Assembly (NCBI GenBank): GCA_934168305.1
Contig: CAKPNF010000004.1
Coordinates: forward strand, 1 to 64,000
Direction: 5' to 3'
Source of the DNA: an uncultured Clostridia bacterium
GTDB taxonomy: Bacteria > Bacillota > Clostridia > TANB77 > CAG-508
DNA length: 64,000 bases
Shown here: positions 25,846-36,800 of the stretch, piece by piece
Position numbering within the stretch: the stretch's first letter is position 1
How the letters are laid out: every line of letters begins with the position of its first letter
Made by a program: the position numbers and the translations under genes
The notes under the pieces: generated by a model
Told to the model about the DNA's origin: nothing
The model's database searches: none
The model's input: the letters and a program-made list of their open reading frames with translations, nothing else

Positions 25846-26634
25846 TTAAAATGATATTATATTTCCAGGAATATCTCTACTTGCTACACTTAATTTTAAA
25901 GAATTTTCACTGTAATTACTTGATATTATTTCATCTACTACTGTTTTATAAGCAAGTTCTGGAAAATTACTTTCTTTACTTAAATGTCCTAACATTGCTT
26001 GTTCAAGACCTGAACCAAGTAAGTGTGATATTGTTTTCCCTGCTAATTCATTAGATAAATGGCCATTAGGTCCTGCTATTCTTGATTTTAGTGGATATGG
26101 ATATCTAGAAAATTTTAAGACTTCAGGGTCATAATTTGATTCCAATAAAACAAATATGCTATCTTCTAGATTTTTTAATATTCCATTTGTCATGTGGCCA
26201 ATATCTGTTGCAATACTAATTTTCTTGTTATCTTTAAAAACATTGAAACCACATGGATTTGCGGCGTCATGTGGTATTGCAAATGGCTTTATTTTTATAT
26301 CACCAATCTCAAATTTTTCTTCGATTGTAAATTTCTTAATATTTTTTTCTGGAATTTTTTCTTTTTGTTTAGGCATTGCATCTAGTGTTTTTTGATTTAC
26401 GAAAACTGGTAAATCAAATTTTTTTGAGAATGTGCCCAAACCTTGCACATGGTCAGAGTGTTCATGAGTTATTAATATTCCATTAATTGAAGATGGGTCA
26501 ATATTTAAATTGTTTAATGCTGTTTCTATTTTTTTACTACTAACACCTGCATCAATTAGCAATTTAGTATTTTCCGTTTCTACAAGTAAACTGTTTCCAC
26601 TACTGCCACTATATAAACTACAAAAATTAAACAT
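25846..26634 (-). CDS. yycJ: Metallo-beta-lactamase-fold hydrolase YycJ/WalJ
   Basis: A 262-residue cytosolic hydrolase. The metal-binding motif THEHSDHVQG (about residues 56-65), the later GHLSNELAG and the N-terminal CSLYSGSSGNS identify the YycJ/WalJ family, which in Firmicutes is linked to cell-wall metabolism and DNA repair and often lies near rlmH. The start follows AAAGGAAG. Full length. Confidence 0.92.
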   Translation of the reverse strand: MFNFCSLYSGSSGNSLLVETENTKLLIDAGVSSKKIETALNNLNIDPSSINGILITHEHSDHVQGLGTFSKKFDLPVFVNQKTLDAMPKQKEKIPEKNIKKFTIEEKFEIGDIKIKPFAIPHDAANPCGFNVFKDNKKISIATDIGHMTNGILKNLEDSIFVLLESNYDPEVLKFSRYPYPLKSRIAGPNGHLSNELAGKTISHLLGSGLEQAMLGHLSKESNFPELAYKTVVDEIISSNYSENSLKLSVASRDIPGNIISF

Positions 26635-26668
26635 AATGTATACTTCCTTTAAATTATCCTTTTGTTAT

Positions 26669-27928
26669 TTATTCTTTTATTCTTTGTATGTTGGCACCTA
26701 TTTTTCTGAATTTTTCTTCTATGTTTTCATATCCTCTATCAATATGTTCTAAGTTATAAACTTCTGTAGTACCGTTTGCAGATACTCCAGCAACAATAAG
26801 GGCCGCACCGGCTCTTAAGTCTGTTGAATATACGGGTGCTCCGAATAATTCATCAACACCTTCAAAAATTGCTGATTTTCCTTGTGCTGTTATTTTGGCT
26901 CCCATTTTATTTAGTTCAGCTGTATATTGAAATCTTGATTCCCATATACTTTCATTTATAATACTTGTTCCGTTTGCGGTAGATAGAACTACACCCATTT
27001 GAGGTTGTAAATCTGTTGGAAATCCTGGGTATGGCAATGTTTTTATAATAGCCTTATTTGGTCTTTTACTGTACCAAACTCTAATACTGTCACCATAGTC
27101 TTCTACATTTCCACCAATTTCTATTATTTTAGCTGTTATACATTCTAAATGTTTTGTAATACAATTTTTTATTAATAAATCACCTTTAGAAGCTATTGCT
27201 GCTAGCATAAAAGTACCTGCTTCTATTTGGTCTGGAACTACGGAATATGTGCAATCACCATGTAATTTTTCAACTCCATTAATTTTTATAACATCTGTTC
27301 CGGCACCTCTTATGTCTGCACCCATTGTGTTTAAAAAGTTTGCAACATCAACTATATGAGGTTCTTTTGCAGCATTATCTATAATTGTTGTTCCTTTTGC
27401 TAAAACACTTGCTAACATTATATTTATTGTAGCTCCAACAGATACAACATCCATATAAATAGAATTTCCTTTTAAACAATTGGCCTTAGCTGATATTGTA
27501 CCTTTTCCTACTTCAACATTTGCTCCCAATAATTCAAATCCTTTAATATGTTGGTCAATAGGACGTGCTCCTAATTTGCAACCACCTGGCATACCTACTT
27601 CTATTTTTCCTGTTCTACCTAGCATTGCTCCAATAAGGTAGTAAGATGCTCTAAATTTACTTGTTAATTCAAGTGGTGCTTGAGTTGTATTTATATTTCT
27701 TGTATCTATTGTAATTTCATTTGGTGTATTCCAAACTATTTTTGCTCCCATTTCTTCTAATATTTTACATAGAATTTGTACATCACTTATATTAGGAAGA
27801 TTGTTTATGGTACAAACTCCGTTTATTAATAATGTAGCTGGTAAAATTGCTACAGCTGCATTCTTAGCTCCATTTATTTCTACTTCACCTTTTAAGGGTG
27901 TTGGTCCTGTTATTACTAATTTTTCCAA
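26669..27928 (-). CDS. murA: UDP-N-acetylglucosamine 1-carboxyvinyltransferase MurA
   Basis: A 419-residue enzyme transferring enolpyruvate from PEP to UDP-GlcNAc, the first committed step of peptidoglycan synthesis. It has the N-terminal GEVEINGAKNAAVAILPATLL and the active-site loop GCKLGARPIDQHI; the usual Cys lies in this loop. The start is TTG at 27928, 6 bp after GGGAGGA; the open frame extends 25 codons upstream without an RBS. Length then matches the family exactly. Confidence 0.95.
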   Translation of the reverse strand: MEKLVITGPTPLKGEVEINGAKNAAVAILPATLLINGVCTINNLPNISDVQILCKILEEMGAKIVWNTPNEITIDTRNINTTQAPLELTSKFRASYYLIGAMLGRTGKIEVGMPGGCKLGARPIDQHIKGFELLGANVEVGKGTISAKANCLKGNSIYMDVVSVGATINIMLASVLAKGTTIIDNAAKEPHIVDVANFLNTMGADIRGAGTDVIKINGVEKLHGDCTYSVVPDQIEAGTFMLAAIASKGDLLIKNCITKHLECITAKIIEIGGNVEDYGDSIRVWYSKRPNKAIIKTLPYPGFPTDLQPQMGVVLSTANGTSIINESIWESRFQYTAELNKMGAKITAQGKSAIFEGVDELFGAPVYSTDLRAGAALIVAGVSANGTTEVYNLEHIDRGYENIEEKFRKIGANIQRIKE

Positions 27929-28009
27929 ATTGATTCCTCCCGAGTATATAATTTGTCTTTTTAAAATATACCATAAAGGGTGAAGTATTGCAAGAGTTTT
28001 CAATTTTTA

Positions 28010-28675
28010 TTAATTTTTTGCTGTTATTAATTCAGTGTTTGTAAATAATTCTAATAGTTTGAATTTTAGTTTTATGTTTGGACTGGATTTGTCAGATATT
28101 ATAGCATATTCTTCATCAGATAAAACATTTTGTAATTCTTCTTTGGACTCTTCAGGCACAATTCCAGAAGAAACATCTACAAAACAAAGTGATGGAAACA
28201 TTACACACCACCAATTTCTTCCTTCTGCTTTTCCTATTTCTACTTTTAATGCATCATAAAAACCAGCGGGAAGAGAGATATCACCATAGTGCTTTGTTGG
28301 AAATTCAAAATTTCCAATTTCTATTTTAACATCATATGAATATCCTTCATTTCTAATTGTTTCTAATGCTACCTGTTTGAATTCTTCTTGATGTTCAGAG
28401 ACTATATTAATTGCTTCTTCTTTAGAATTACAGTCTTTGCAAATGTTATTCATATAATTTAGTAAGCTATCTCTTACTTTATATTTTAATGATTGATCTT
28501 CATCACTATTACTATTTGCTATGACGTGTAATCTAAAAACACTACTACTTATATCAGTAGAAACAGCTTCTACATAAGAAACAGCACATACTATTGTATA
28601 TAAAAATAATAATATACTTAGAATAAGTACAATTCCTATTTTGGAATTTTTAATATTATTTAAAATTTTTTTCAT
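28010..28675 (-). CDS. spoIIR: Stage II sporulation protein R
   Basis: A 221-residue secreted signalling protein that, made in the forespore, activates SpoIIGA and so sigma-E in the mother cell. It has an N-terminal TM/signal segment, then the family pattern VFRLHVIANSNSDEDQSLKYKVRD and GRNWWCVMFPSLCFVD. Full length. GGAGGT precedes the ATG. Reading on the same strand as murA, with a 66-bp untranslated stretch between them. Confidence 0.95.
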   Translation of the reverse strand: MKKILNNIKNSKIGIVLILSILLFLYTIVCAVSYVEAVSTDISSSVFRLHVIANSNSDEDQSLKYKVRDSLLNYMNNICKDCNSKEEAINIVSEHQEEFKQVALETIRNEGYSYDVKIEIGNFEFPTKHYGDISLPAGFYDALKVEIGKAEGRNWWCVMFPSLCFVDVSSGIVPEESKEELQNVLSDEEYAIISDKSSPNIKLKFKLLELFTNTELITAKN

Positions 28676-28829
28676 AAATTACCTCCAAAAAACTTTTTTT
28701 GTAAAATATTCTTTAAATTAATTATTTACAATTTATATAAATTTATACAATTAATAAAAATTTTTTTTCAAGGGAAAAACTTGTCGAAAAAAATCGATGA
28801 AATATTTCTGAAATATTTCTGAAATAATA

Positions 28830-28858
28830 TTGACATATAAAAAAATAAATGGTAAAAT
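28830..28858 (+). promoter_or_regulatory. Promoter upstream of 28927 gene
   Basis: TTGACA (28830-28835), 17 bp, TAAAAT (28853-28858). Just upstream the 11-base unit GAAATATTTCT is directly repeated, a possible regulator-binding tract. Confidence 0.7.
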
Positions 28859-28926
28859 TTACCAGTATTAAAAATTAAGAATATTCTAAAGAAAAAAGAT
28901 TTCTTTGTGAAATTGAAAGGGTTGAG

Positions 28927-29403
28927 TTGTTAATGGTAAAAGAAAATAAAGGACAAGAAAGATTATGTTTATTTTTTGCAAGTGATTATCATTTTGAAAT
29001 GATAAGTTTACCGTATATTAATGAAAAATTAAAAAAAGATAATAATGTTATAATAATGACAGAAAATGATTTAGATATAACTGTTGATAAATTATTATCA
29101 ATGGTTAATTTAACTCAAAATGAAAAAGATAGAATAACAAAAATAGACTGGAAGAATGACGATGTTAGCAAATTTAAAGAAATAAAAAATGCAAATGCTA
29201 ATGGGAAAGAAACTGTAATACTCGTAAAAGGAAAGGAAAATTATATTAATAGTGTTAATAAAAATATAGAAAATTGGATAAATATTAATAATACAAAAAT
29301 AATAGATTGTTATGATATAAATGAGGTTTATGAAGATGTCAGCAATATTGCAAAAAACTATAATAAAGTATTGTCCACTTCTGGTGTAGAAAAGTTATTA
29401 TAA
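28927..29403 (+). CDS. Conserved hypothetical protein
   Basis: About 157-159 residues, soluble, no signal peptide. The N-terminal part SLCLFF-like...DYHFEMISLPYI and the Rossmann-like strands VIIMTEND and ETVILVKGKENY suggest an alpha/beta fold. I cannot name the family. The start is uncertain: TTG at 28927 lies 5-6 bp after AAAGGG, ATG at 28933 lies 12 bp after. It has its own consensus-like promoter and precedes the sugar-nucleotide genes. Confidence 0.6.
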   Translation: MLMVKENKGQERLCLFFASDYHFEMISLPYINEKLKKDNNVIIMTENDLDITVDKLLSMVNLTQNEKDRITKIDWKNDDVSKFKEIKNANANGKETVILVKGKENYINSVNKNIENWININNTKIIDCYDINEVYEDVSNIAKNYNKVLSTSGVEKLL

Positions 29404-29484
29404 ATATTTTAAAAATACTTGATAATTTTACGAAAATGATATATAAGTATTAATACAATAACAAATGTTGAAAGGATGAAAATT

Positions 29485-30738
29485 ATGGATGAAACACTAG
29501 AAGAAGTAAAAACTATATTAAAAAAGTATAATCAAGAACATTTATTAAATGGATACGAAAAGTTAGATGAAAAAAAGAAAAAAGAATTATTGAAGCAAAT
29601 TTTAAAAATTGATTTTGAATTAATCAAGAGTCTATATGACAATACAAAAAAAGAAAATTCAGAAAATAATGATATAATTGAGCCAATGGAATATATGGAC
29701 AAAAACAAATTATATGATGATTATAAACATTATGAAAATATAGGAAAACATGCAATTGAATCAAAGAAACTTGCAGCTGTTACTATGGCTGGTGGACAAG
29801 GTACAAGACTTGGACATAATGGACCAAAAGGAACATATGATATTGGCTTGGATTCTCATAAATCTTTATTTGAATTATTAAGTGATGGTTTGAAAGAAGC
29901 AGGAAAAAAATATGGAGTAACAATACCATGGTTTATTATGACAAGTAGAGAAAATAATCAAGAAACAGTTGAATTTTTTGAAAAAAATAAGTTTTTTGGT
30001 TACCAAAAAGATAAAAATATATTCTTTTTCGTTCAAGGTGAATTACCAATGGTAGATACTGAAGGAAGAATATTAATTGGTGAAGATGGATTAATAAAAC
30101 AAGCTGCTGATGGTCATGGAGGAATATATGAATCATTAGTTAAAAGTGGTATGACTGAAAAAATGAGACAATTAGATATTGAATGGGTATTTATAGGTGG
30201 AGTAGATAATTGTCTTGTAAAAATGGTGGATCCTGTTTTAATGGGAATTGCTATAGATAAAGGAGTTACTGTTGCTTGTAAATCTATTGTTAAGGCAAAT
30301 CCACACGAAAAGGTAGGAGTATTTTGTAAAAGAAATGGAAAACCAGGTGTTATAGAATATTCAGAAATTACTGATGAAATGGCAGAAGCAGTAGATGAAA
30401 ATGGTGAACTTTTATATGGAGAGTCACATATTCTTTGTAACTTATTTAATATTGATGCAATTGAAAGAATGGGAAGAACACCATTACCATATCATAGTGC
30501 TTTTAAAAAAGCTAAATATATAGATGAAAATGGTGAATTAGTAGTACCAGATTCTCCAAATGCATATAAATTTGAAGCATTTTTGTTTGATGCGTTTGGT
30601 GAGGTTGATGATATGGCGATACTTCGAGTAAAAAGAGAAGAAGAATTTGCTCCTGTTAAAAATGCAGATGAAGCAGGTGTTGATTGCCCAAGCACTGCAA
30701 GAAAATTATATGAAGATTTTCATCATTTAGGTCAATAG
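29485..30738 (+). CDS. UDP-N-acetylhexosamine pyrophosphorylase (UAP/AGX type)
   Basis: A 417-residue nucleotidyltransferase of the UDPGP family, converting hexosamine-1-phosphate (GlcNAc-1-P or GalNAc-1-P) and UTP to UDP-sugar. The nucleotide-binding motif MAGGQGTRLGHNGPKG, the uracil-site GELPMVDTEG and the metal/sugar site IGGVDNCLVK are all present; this is the eukaryote-like UAP1/AGX architecture, not GlmU. The start at 29485 fits AAAGGA; an ATG at 29476 overlaps the site. Adjacent pgcA-type gene suggests a sugar-phosphate supply role. Confidence 0.88.
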   Translation: MDETLEEVKTILKKYNQEHLLNGYEKLDEKKKKELLKQILKIDFELIKSLYDNTKKENSENNDIIEPMEYMDKNKLYDDYKHYENIGKHAIESKKLAAVTMAGGQGTRLGHNGPKGTYDIGLDSHKSLFELLSDGLKEAGKKYGVTIPWFIMTSRENNQETVEFFEKNKFFGYQKDKNIFFFVQGELPMVDTEGRILIGEDGLIKQAADGHGGIYESLVKSGMTEKMRQLDIEWVFIGGVDNCLVKMVDPVLMGIAIDKGVTVACKSIVKANPHEKVGVFCKRNGKPGVIEYSEITDEMAEAVDENGELLYGESHILCNLFNIDAIERMGRTPLPYHSAFKKAKYIDENGELVVPDSPNAYKFEAFLFDAFGEVDDMAILRVKREEEFAPVKNADEAGVDCPSTARKLYEDFHHLGQ

Positions 30739-30751
30739 AAAATAAATAAAG

Positions 30752-30790
30752 AGAGTTAGATTCAATATAATATTGAAATCTAGCTCTTTT
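30752..30790 (+). terminator. Terminator after the pyrophosphorylase gene
   Basis: An imperfect inverted repeat, AGAGTTAGATTCAATAT against ATATTGAAATCTAGCTCT, followed by TTTT. Further downstream TTTTATACATG/CATGTATAAAA forms a second hairpin near 30866-30905. Confidence 0.75.
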
Positions 30791-31018
30791 AATTTGATGT
30801 TATAGTTAGGTAGAAAATGATTATGTTGTTGAAACATTGACTTTCCTATGATGCTTAAAATTTTATACATGACGTTTGATTGGAATGAAAAAACATGTAT
30901 AAAAAATTTAAAGAAAATGACTTTATTTATTTAGAATTTAGTGTTATTATAATGATACAAATAAAATATGTTGTCAAAAAGGCGCATTCCTATTGACACA
31001 AAAGAAAGGATGAATTTT

Positions 31019-32749
31019 ATGAAAAATTATTTAGAAGAATACAAAAAATGGTGTGAAAGCCCAGATTTTGATGAAGAAACAAAAAAAGAATTGTTAGAAA
31101 TAAAAGATGATGAGAAAGAAATTGAAGATAGATTTTATAAAGAGTTGGAATTTGGGACAGCTGGACTTCGTGGAGTTATAGGAGCTGGTACCAACAGAAT
31201 GAATAAGTATACAGTGGGAAAAGCTACACAAGGCTTGGCAAATTATATAATAGAACAAGGGACTCAAGATAAAGGTGTTGCAATTAGTTATGATTCAAGA
31301 AGAATGTCTAAGGAATTTAGTTTACAGACAGCATTGATATTATGTGCTAATGGAATAAAAACATATTTATTTGAAAACTTAAGACCAGTTCCAGAATTAT
31401 CTTTTGCTGTTAGAGAATTAAAGTGTACAGCTGGAATTATGATTACAGCAAGTCATAATCCACCAAAATATAATGGATATAAGGTTTATTGGGATGATGG
31501 TTCTCAAATAGTTGCACCAAGAGATAAAGATATAATTGCAAAAGTAAGAGCTGTAGAAGAGTTTAGTGAAATAAAAGAAATATCAAAAGAAGAAGCTGTT
31601 GAAAAGGGATTATTTAATATTGTTGGAACAGAAATGGATGATAAGTATATAAATACTTTAAAATCTTTAGTTATAAATCCTGAAGTCGTAAAAGAACAAG
31701 GAAAATCTTTAAAAGTTGTTTATACACCTTTACATGGAACAGGAAATACTGTTGCTGAAAGATTATTAAAAGAAATAGGAATACAAAATTTATATGTTGT
31801 TCCAGAACAAAAAGACCCAGATGGAAATTTCCCAACAGTTGATTATCCAAACCCAGAGGATAAAAAAGCATTTAAATTAGCATTGGAATTAGCCAAAAAA
31901 GTAGATGCTGATGTTGTTTTAGCAACAGACCCTGATGCTGATAGATTAGGAATATATGCAAAAGATAGTAATACTGGTGAATATATGACATATACAGGAA
32001 ATATGTCTGCATTATTAATTGCAGAATATAGAATTTCTCAGATGAAGGAAAAAGGAATATTACCTGAAAAAGGAATGTTTATTACAACAATAGTTTCATC
32101 AGACTTAGCTAAAGCGATTGCTAAAAATTATAATTTGGATTGCTTTGAAGTTTTAACAGGATTTAAAAATATTGGTGCTATAATGAAAAGAGAAGAAGAA
32201 AAATCTGAGGGTGATAAATATGTATTTGGATTTGAAGAAAGTTATGGTTGCTTAATTGGCGATTATGCAAGAGATAAAGACGGTATTGCTGCAGTTATGG
32301 CATTGTGTGAAGCTGCTTGCTATTATAGAGCTAATGGCGAAACTTTATGGGATCAAATGAACAATATTTATGAAAAATATGGATATTATAAAGAGACACA
32401 AGTTTCAATTGTGATGGAAGGTGCAGAAGGTGCAGAAAAGATACAAGAAATGATGACTAATATGAGAAATACACCAGTTGATAAAATTGGAGATTATAAA
32501 GTTTTAACTTTTAAAGATGTTGAAAGAGATTATGTTAAAGATATGATGACAGGAGAGGAATCTAAAACAGGATTGCCAAAATCAAATGTGTTATATTATG
32601 CATTAGAGGATAATTGTTGGTGTTGTGTTAGACCTTCTGGAACAGAACCAAAAATCAAGTTGTATATGGGTGTTAAGGGTTCTTCAGAAGAAGATAGTGA
32701 TAAAAAACTTGAGGATTTGAAGAATGCAATGGTTGCAATTGTAAAGTAA
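31019..32749 (+). CDS. pgcA: Phosphoglucomutase/phosphomannomutase (PgcA type)
   Basis: A 576-residue alpha-D-phosphohexomutase interconverting hexose-6- and hexose-1-phosphate. Domains are in order: N-terminal FGTAGLRG, phosphoserine loop TASHNPPKYNGYK, metal loop ATDPDADRLG, sugar loop GFEESYG and phosphate site RPSGTEPK. ATG at 31019 is 8 bp after AAAGGA. The codon pair CGT GGA at 31169 is read in frame as Arg-Gly, a direct contrast with CGG at the four frameshift sites. Confidence 0.94.
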   Translation: MKNYLEEYKKWCESPDFDEETKKELLEIKDDEKEIEDRFYKELEFGTAGLRGVIGAGTNRMNKYTVGKATQGLANYIIEQGTQDKGVAISYDSRRMSKEFSLQTALILCANGIKTYLFENLRPVPELSFAVRELKCTAGIMITASHNPPKYNGYKVYWDDGSQIVAPRDKDIIAKVRAVEEFSEIKEISKEEAVEKGLFNIVGTEMDDKYINTLKSLVINPEVVKEQGKSLKVVYTPLHGTGNTVAERLLKEIGIQNLYVVPEQKDPDGNFPTVDYPNPEDKKAFKLALELAKKVDADVVLATDPDADRLGIYAKDSNTGEYMTYTGNMSALLIAEYRISQMKEKGILPEKGMFITTIVSSDLAKAIAKNYNLDCFEVLTGFKNIGAIMKREEEKSEGDKYVFGFEESYGCLIGDYARDKDGIAAVMALCEAACYYRANGETLWDQMNNIYEKYGYYKETQVSIVMEGAEGAEKIQEMMTNMRNTPVDKIGDYKVLTFKDVERDYVKDMMTGEESKTGLPKSNVLYYALEDNCWCCVRPSGTEPKIKLYMGVKGSSEEDSDKKLEDLKNAMVAIVK

Positions 32750-32754
32750 AACAC

Positions 32755-32856
32755 TTGAACCATTAGAATGTTTTGAACCAAGGGGGACGTTGTTAAAATG
32801 GTTGAGAACCAATTTAACAACGTCCCCCTTGGTTCAAAAAAGCCCCATTGGTTCAA
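32755..32856. repeat. GGACGTTGTT-type palindromic repeat, copy 2 (double)
   Basis: Inner hairpin TTTTGAACCAAGGGGGACG (from 32771) with its complement ending at 32840, nested in outer arms TTGAACCA (32755-32762) and TGGTTCAA (32849-32856). The right arm contains the stop codon of the minus-strand gene at 32853. Confidence 0.85.
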
Positions 32857-33563
32857 TTTATTTTCCAGTCTGGTAGATTTCTTTGAATTGCTCCAAATAG
32901 ATTTGCTCTAATCATAGGAATATTCTTTTGAAGAGTAAAAATCATTTGCTTCATTGACTCTCTTTTTGATGTTCCATCCATTGGACAAACTTTAGGCATA
33001 ACAGTTATGTTATTTTTTCTTACAAATCTTTTTGTTTCTTTTTCAGGAGTATAGATTAGAGGTCTAATCAATGTAATTCCTGATCTATCCATATAACTTA
33101 CTGGAGAGAATGTACCAATACTTCCGGCATAAAATAAATTAAGTAAAAAAGTTTCTAATACGTCGTCTTGATTATGTCCTAATGCGATTTTATTACATCC
33201 TTCTCTTACGGCAACCGAGTTTATAATTCCTCTTCTTAAATTTGCACATAAAGAACAAGGATTTTTTTCTTTTCTTATTTCAAATACTATTTCTTGAGCA
33301 TGACTATTTTCTATAAATAAAGGTATTTCTAGTCTATCACAAGTATCCTGTAAAAGTTTTGTGTCAAAAAATTCAAATCCAGGGTTTATACTTATTGCAA
33401 TTATGTCAAATTTTTTAGGATAAAATATCTGTAAATTTTTAAATGCATATAACATTGTTATGGAATCTTTGCCCCCTGAAAGGCATATTGCTATTTTATC
33501 ATTTTCTTCAATCATATTGTATTCTTCTATTGCTTTTCGCATGTGACTTAGTATTTTTTGCAT
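32853..33563 (-). CDS. TtcA-like tRNA 2-thiolation PP-loop enzyme
   Basis: A 236-residue PP-loop ATPase. The ATP-binding SGGKDS motif is at residues 30-35, a CSLC pair (about 104-107) is in the position of the TtcA Fe-S ligands, and GHNQDDVLETFLLNLFYAG is the family signature. A third conserved cysteine is in PKVCPMDG. TtcA makes 2-thiocytidine at position 32 of tRNA; Firmicute relatives may act on other sites. Its TGA stop lies inside the repeat at 32755-32856. Confidence 0.88.
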   Translation of the reverse strand: MQKILSHMRKAIEEYNMIEENDKIAICLSGGKDSITMLYAFKNLQIFYPKKFDIIAISINPGFEFFDTKLLQDTCDRLEIPLFIENSHAQEIVFEIRKEKNPCSLCANLRRGIINSVAVREGCNKIALGHNQDDVLETFLLNLFYAGSIGTFSPVSYMDRSGITLIRPLIYTPEKETKRFVRKNNITVMPKVCPMDGTSKRESMKQMIFTLQKNIPMIRANLFGAIQRNLPDWKIN

Positions 33564-33810
33564 AAATTCCTCCTAAAATATTTTTATGTATATTATATCA
33601 TGCATGTCAAGAGAAAAAATAGTTTAAATTTATATTGTAATAAAAATGTAATAAAAACTTAATTTTAGAAGGTAAAAACTGTTAAAAACGGCTTCCCTAG
33701 AGAGATATAATATTATTAATGTAATATTAAAAATACAAGATTGAAATGAGAAATAATATTATATACAATTGTTAAATAAAGTAGTTTGAATTTAAAGGGA
33801 GGATTCTAGC

Positions 33811-36800
33811 ATGGTCGTAAGAAATGTTTTAAAAAGGGTTATGGCAATTTTATTTATTGGTTTGATGATTGTTAACAGTTCAATGTTAATGGTTGTATCA
33901 ACAGCAATAAATGAAGCAGGAAAAATAATTGATAAATCAAAAATAGAAACAGTTGCTGAAATTGGTTTGGAAAAGTATGTAAATTTTGATATGAATGATG
34001 AACAAGCTAAAGGCGTAATGATACAAGCTAATATTAAAACTGGAATTGAATATCAAGAAGGACAGGAATATAAGGCTATAAAATCAACAGGAATATTATT
34101 AAATATGCCAAAGATAAATGGGGAATATCCAGAAAAAGTTGAAGTGCTAGGAATCTCTACAAAAGCAACTAATGGTGGAGAGGCTAAAGATTATCAACAG
34201 CAATATGAAAAGGAATCAGGAAAATTAAAAATAGTTGCTTTAAACAAAGAAAATGAAGATGGAAAAATTTACAGTGAATATGTTGAGAATGCAAGAGATG
34301 AGTATAGAATAATTGCTTATTATGGTTCAAATTGTTATACTGAGACAAGTGATGCTAGAAAATTAACTTTTACAGGAAAATCTAACTTTACTATTGCAGA
34401 TGAAGAGAGCAGTGAAATATCAAAGGAAATAAATCAAAGTTATGAAGTAAATGAAAATATATCTGGTTTAATTTCATCAGAAATTGCTACCAGTGATATT
34501 TATAATGGTTATATAGAGTCAAATTCTCAAAACAATACATCTTATAGAACTGAATATACAGAAGATATGAAGGTTCAAGTAAGCTATAAAAATATTGCTG
34601 ATGAAGTAAAGATAAGTACAAATAACTTTTTTATAAATTCGAAAGATGAGGAAAAGGAAACACAAGAAATTGTTTATAAGAGTACAAAAATTAATAAAAA
34701 TGAAGTAATGAATGTACTAGGTGAAGATGGCAAGTTACAAATTTTATCAAATGACGGAAATGTTTTGGGTGAGTTGAATAAAGATTCTGCAGTTGATGAA
34801 AATGGCGTTTTTGAGATTTCTTATGATAATGAGCCAACGGAATTGACATTAAAGATGAGTAAGCCTGGAAAAATTGGTAATATTAATATTCAAAGTGTTA
34901 AGCAAATAAAAGAAACAATGAAAGATGTTGATAATAAGAAAATTAAGGTGAAGGCTTTAGTATCTTGTACGAATAACGTAAAAGAAGTTAAAAAAATTAT
35001 TGATGATGTTACGAAGGAAGAAAAAAATGTTGAAAATATAAAACAGGTAAATGTATATCAATATTTAAGTGATAAACAAATAGATATAAATGAATCTGAA
35101 ACAAAAGTAGATGTATCAATAGATAAAACAGAGTGGACAAATAATATTCAAAATGATATTAATATAACAGCAACATTAGTAACAAATGATAATAAATACG
35201 ATTTATTTGAAAATCCAGTAATAGAATTAAAATTACCAGATGAAGTTGAAAATGTTATATTAGGAAATTTATCGATATTATATGATAATGATTTAAGTAT
35301 AAAATCAGCAGATATTATTGAAAAAAATAATAATAAAGTAATAAAAATAGTTCTACAAGGAAAACAAAAATACTATAATTTAAATTCTTTGATAAATGGA
35401 ACAAATATAATAATACCAGCAAAGATAGTTCTAAAAAAAGACATTAATAGTATTGAAACATCAATTAGTGTAAATTATAAAAATGAAAATGCTAATGTGA
35501 TTGATTATCAAAAAGAAGGAAAAGAATACAAGAGTATAGATATAAAAGTATTAAATGAAATGATTCAAGACGTAAATATTAAAAATGAAAATATATTTGA
35601 TACGGAAAATATATCTAACAATGAAAATAAGGTGGTTAAAACTCAAGAAGCGCTAAGTTATGAAGAAGTTAAAAATGCATTGGATATTAAAGTTGTTGCA
35701 AAAGTTGGAAATGATGTTTTAAAAAATAATGATAAAGTAAATGAAAAAGAAATTATAAAATATGAAGTAAAAGTAACAAATAATTCACAAAAAGAAATTA
35801 GTGGAATTTCTATACAAGGACAGGTGCCAGATGGGACAAATTATGCAACTGTAGATAGAGGGTCATATTATAGTGAAAAATATGATTATGTTGAGGATGA
35901 ATCCAAAAGAAATATAAGTATTGATAATATTACAATACCAGCTAAAGGTGAGATAAATCAGTTTTACGAGGTTGTTGTACAAAGCTTAGATGAGAATGAA
36001 GAAGAGAAAAATATTGAGAGTAATATTGCTGTAAAATACAATAACCAAGAAATTAATGTAACCAAAATTTCTAATGTGATAAAAAAAGCAGAGATAAGTC
36101 TGGATTTTAAATCATATTTGGGAAGAGATCAAGAAAATTCATTTTATTATGATTTATATGTAACAAATTTGACAGATCACGAATTAAAAAATATTAAAAT
36201 TGAAACAACAGAATTTCAAAAGGAAATGATTTTCGATTTGAATAATGTGTTAAAAAATGTTGATGATATAAAATTTGATGATAGAAAACTTACTTTAACT
36301 ATTCCTTCACTTGAAGCAAATGAGACACATGATGTAAATTTTACAGTTGTAGCAGGAAATTTTGATAACGGAATAAATGAATGTGAATTAAAGATAGGAG
36401 CAAAAGCTTATACAGAAAGTGGTAATGAATATAGATCTTGCGAGAATACTCGTACATCATATCCATGTTATGTAACAGTTACTAAGTCTTCAGATAAAGA
36501 AGGACAAGATTTAAAATATGGTGAGGAAATAACATATACAATTTCAGTAAAAAATGAAGGCAAGGTAAAAACTATAGTAAATATAACAGATTATTTGGCT
36601 GAAGAACTAGTTGGAATTGATGCTACATATGAAAGATATATGTTAGAAGATCCGGATGATTATAATATTACATATGATATAAAGGCAGAACAAAATTTAA
36701 AATTTTCTAAGGAAAAACAGACAATAGATTTATCATATGATATTGAAGGAAAAGCTGATGTAGATATAACAGAATTGATTCCTGCGGGCAAAACATTAGA

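Noticed and set aside
28797..28826. GAAATATTTCT direct repeat as an iteron
   Set aside because: Only two and a half units next to a promoter; too few for an origin and at most an operator.
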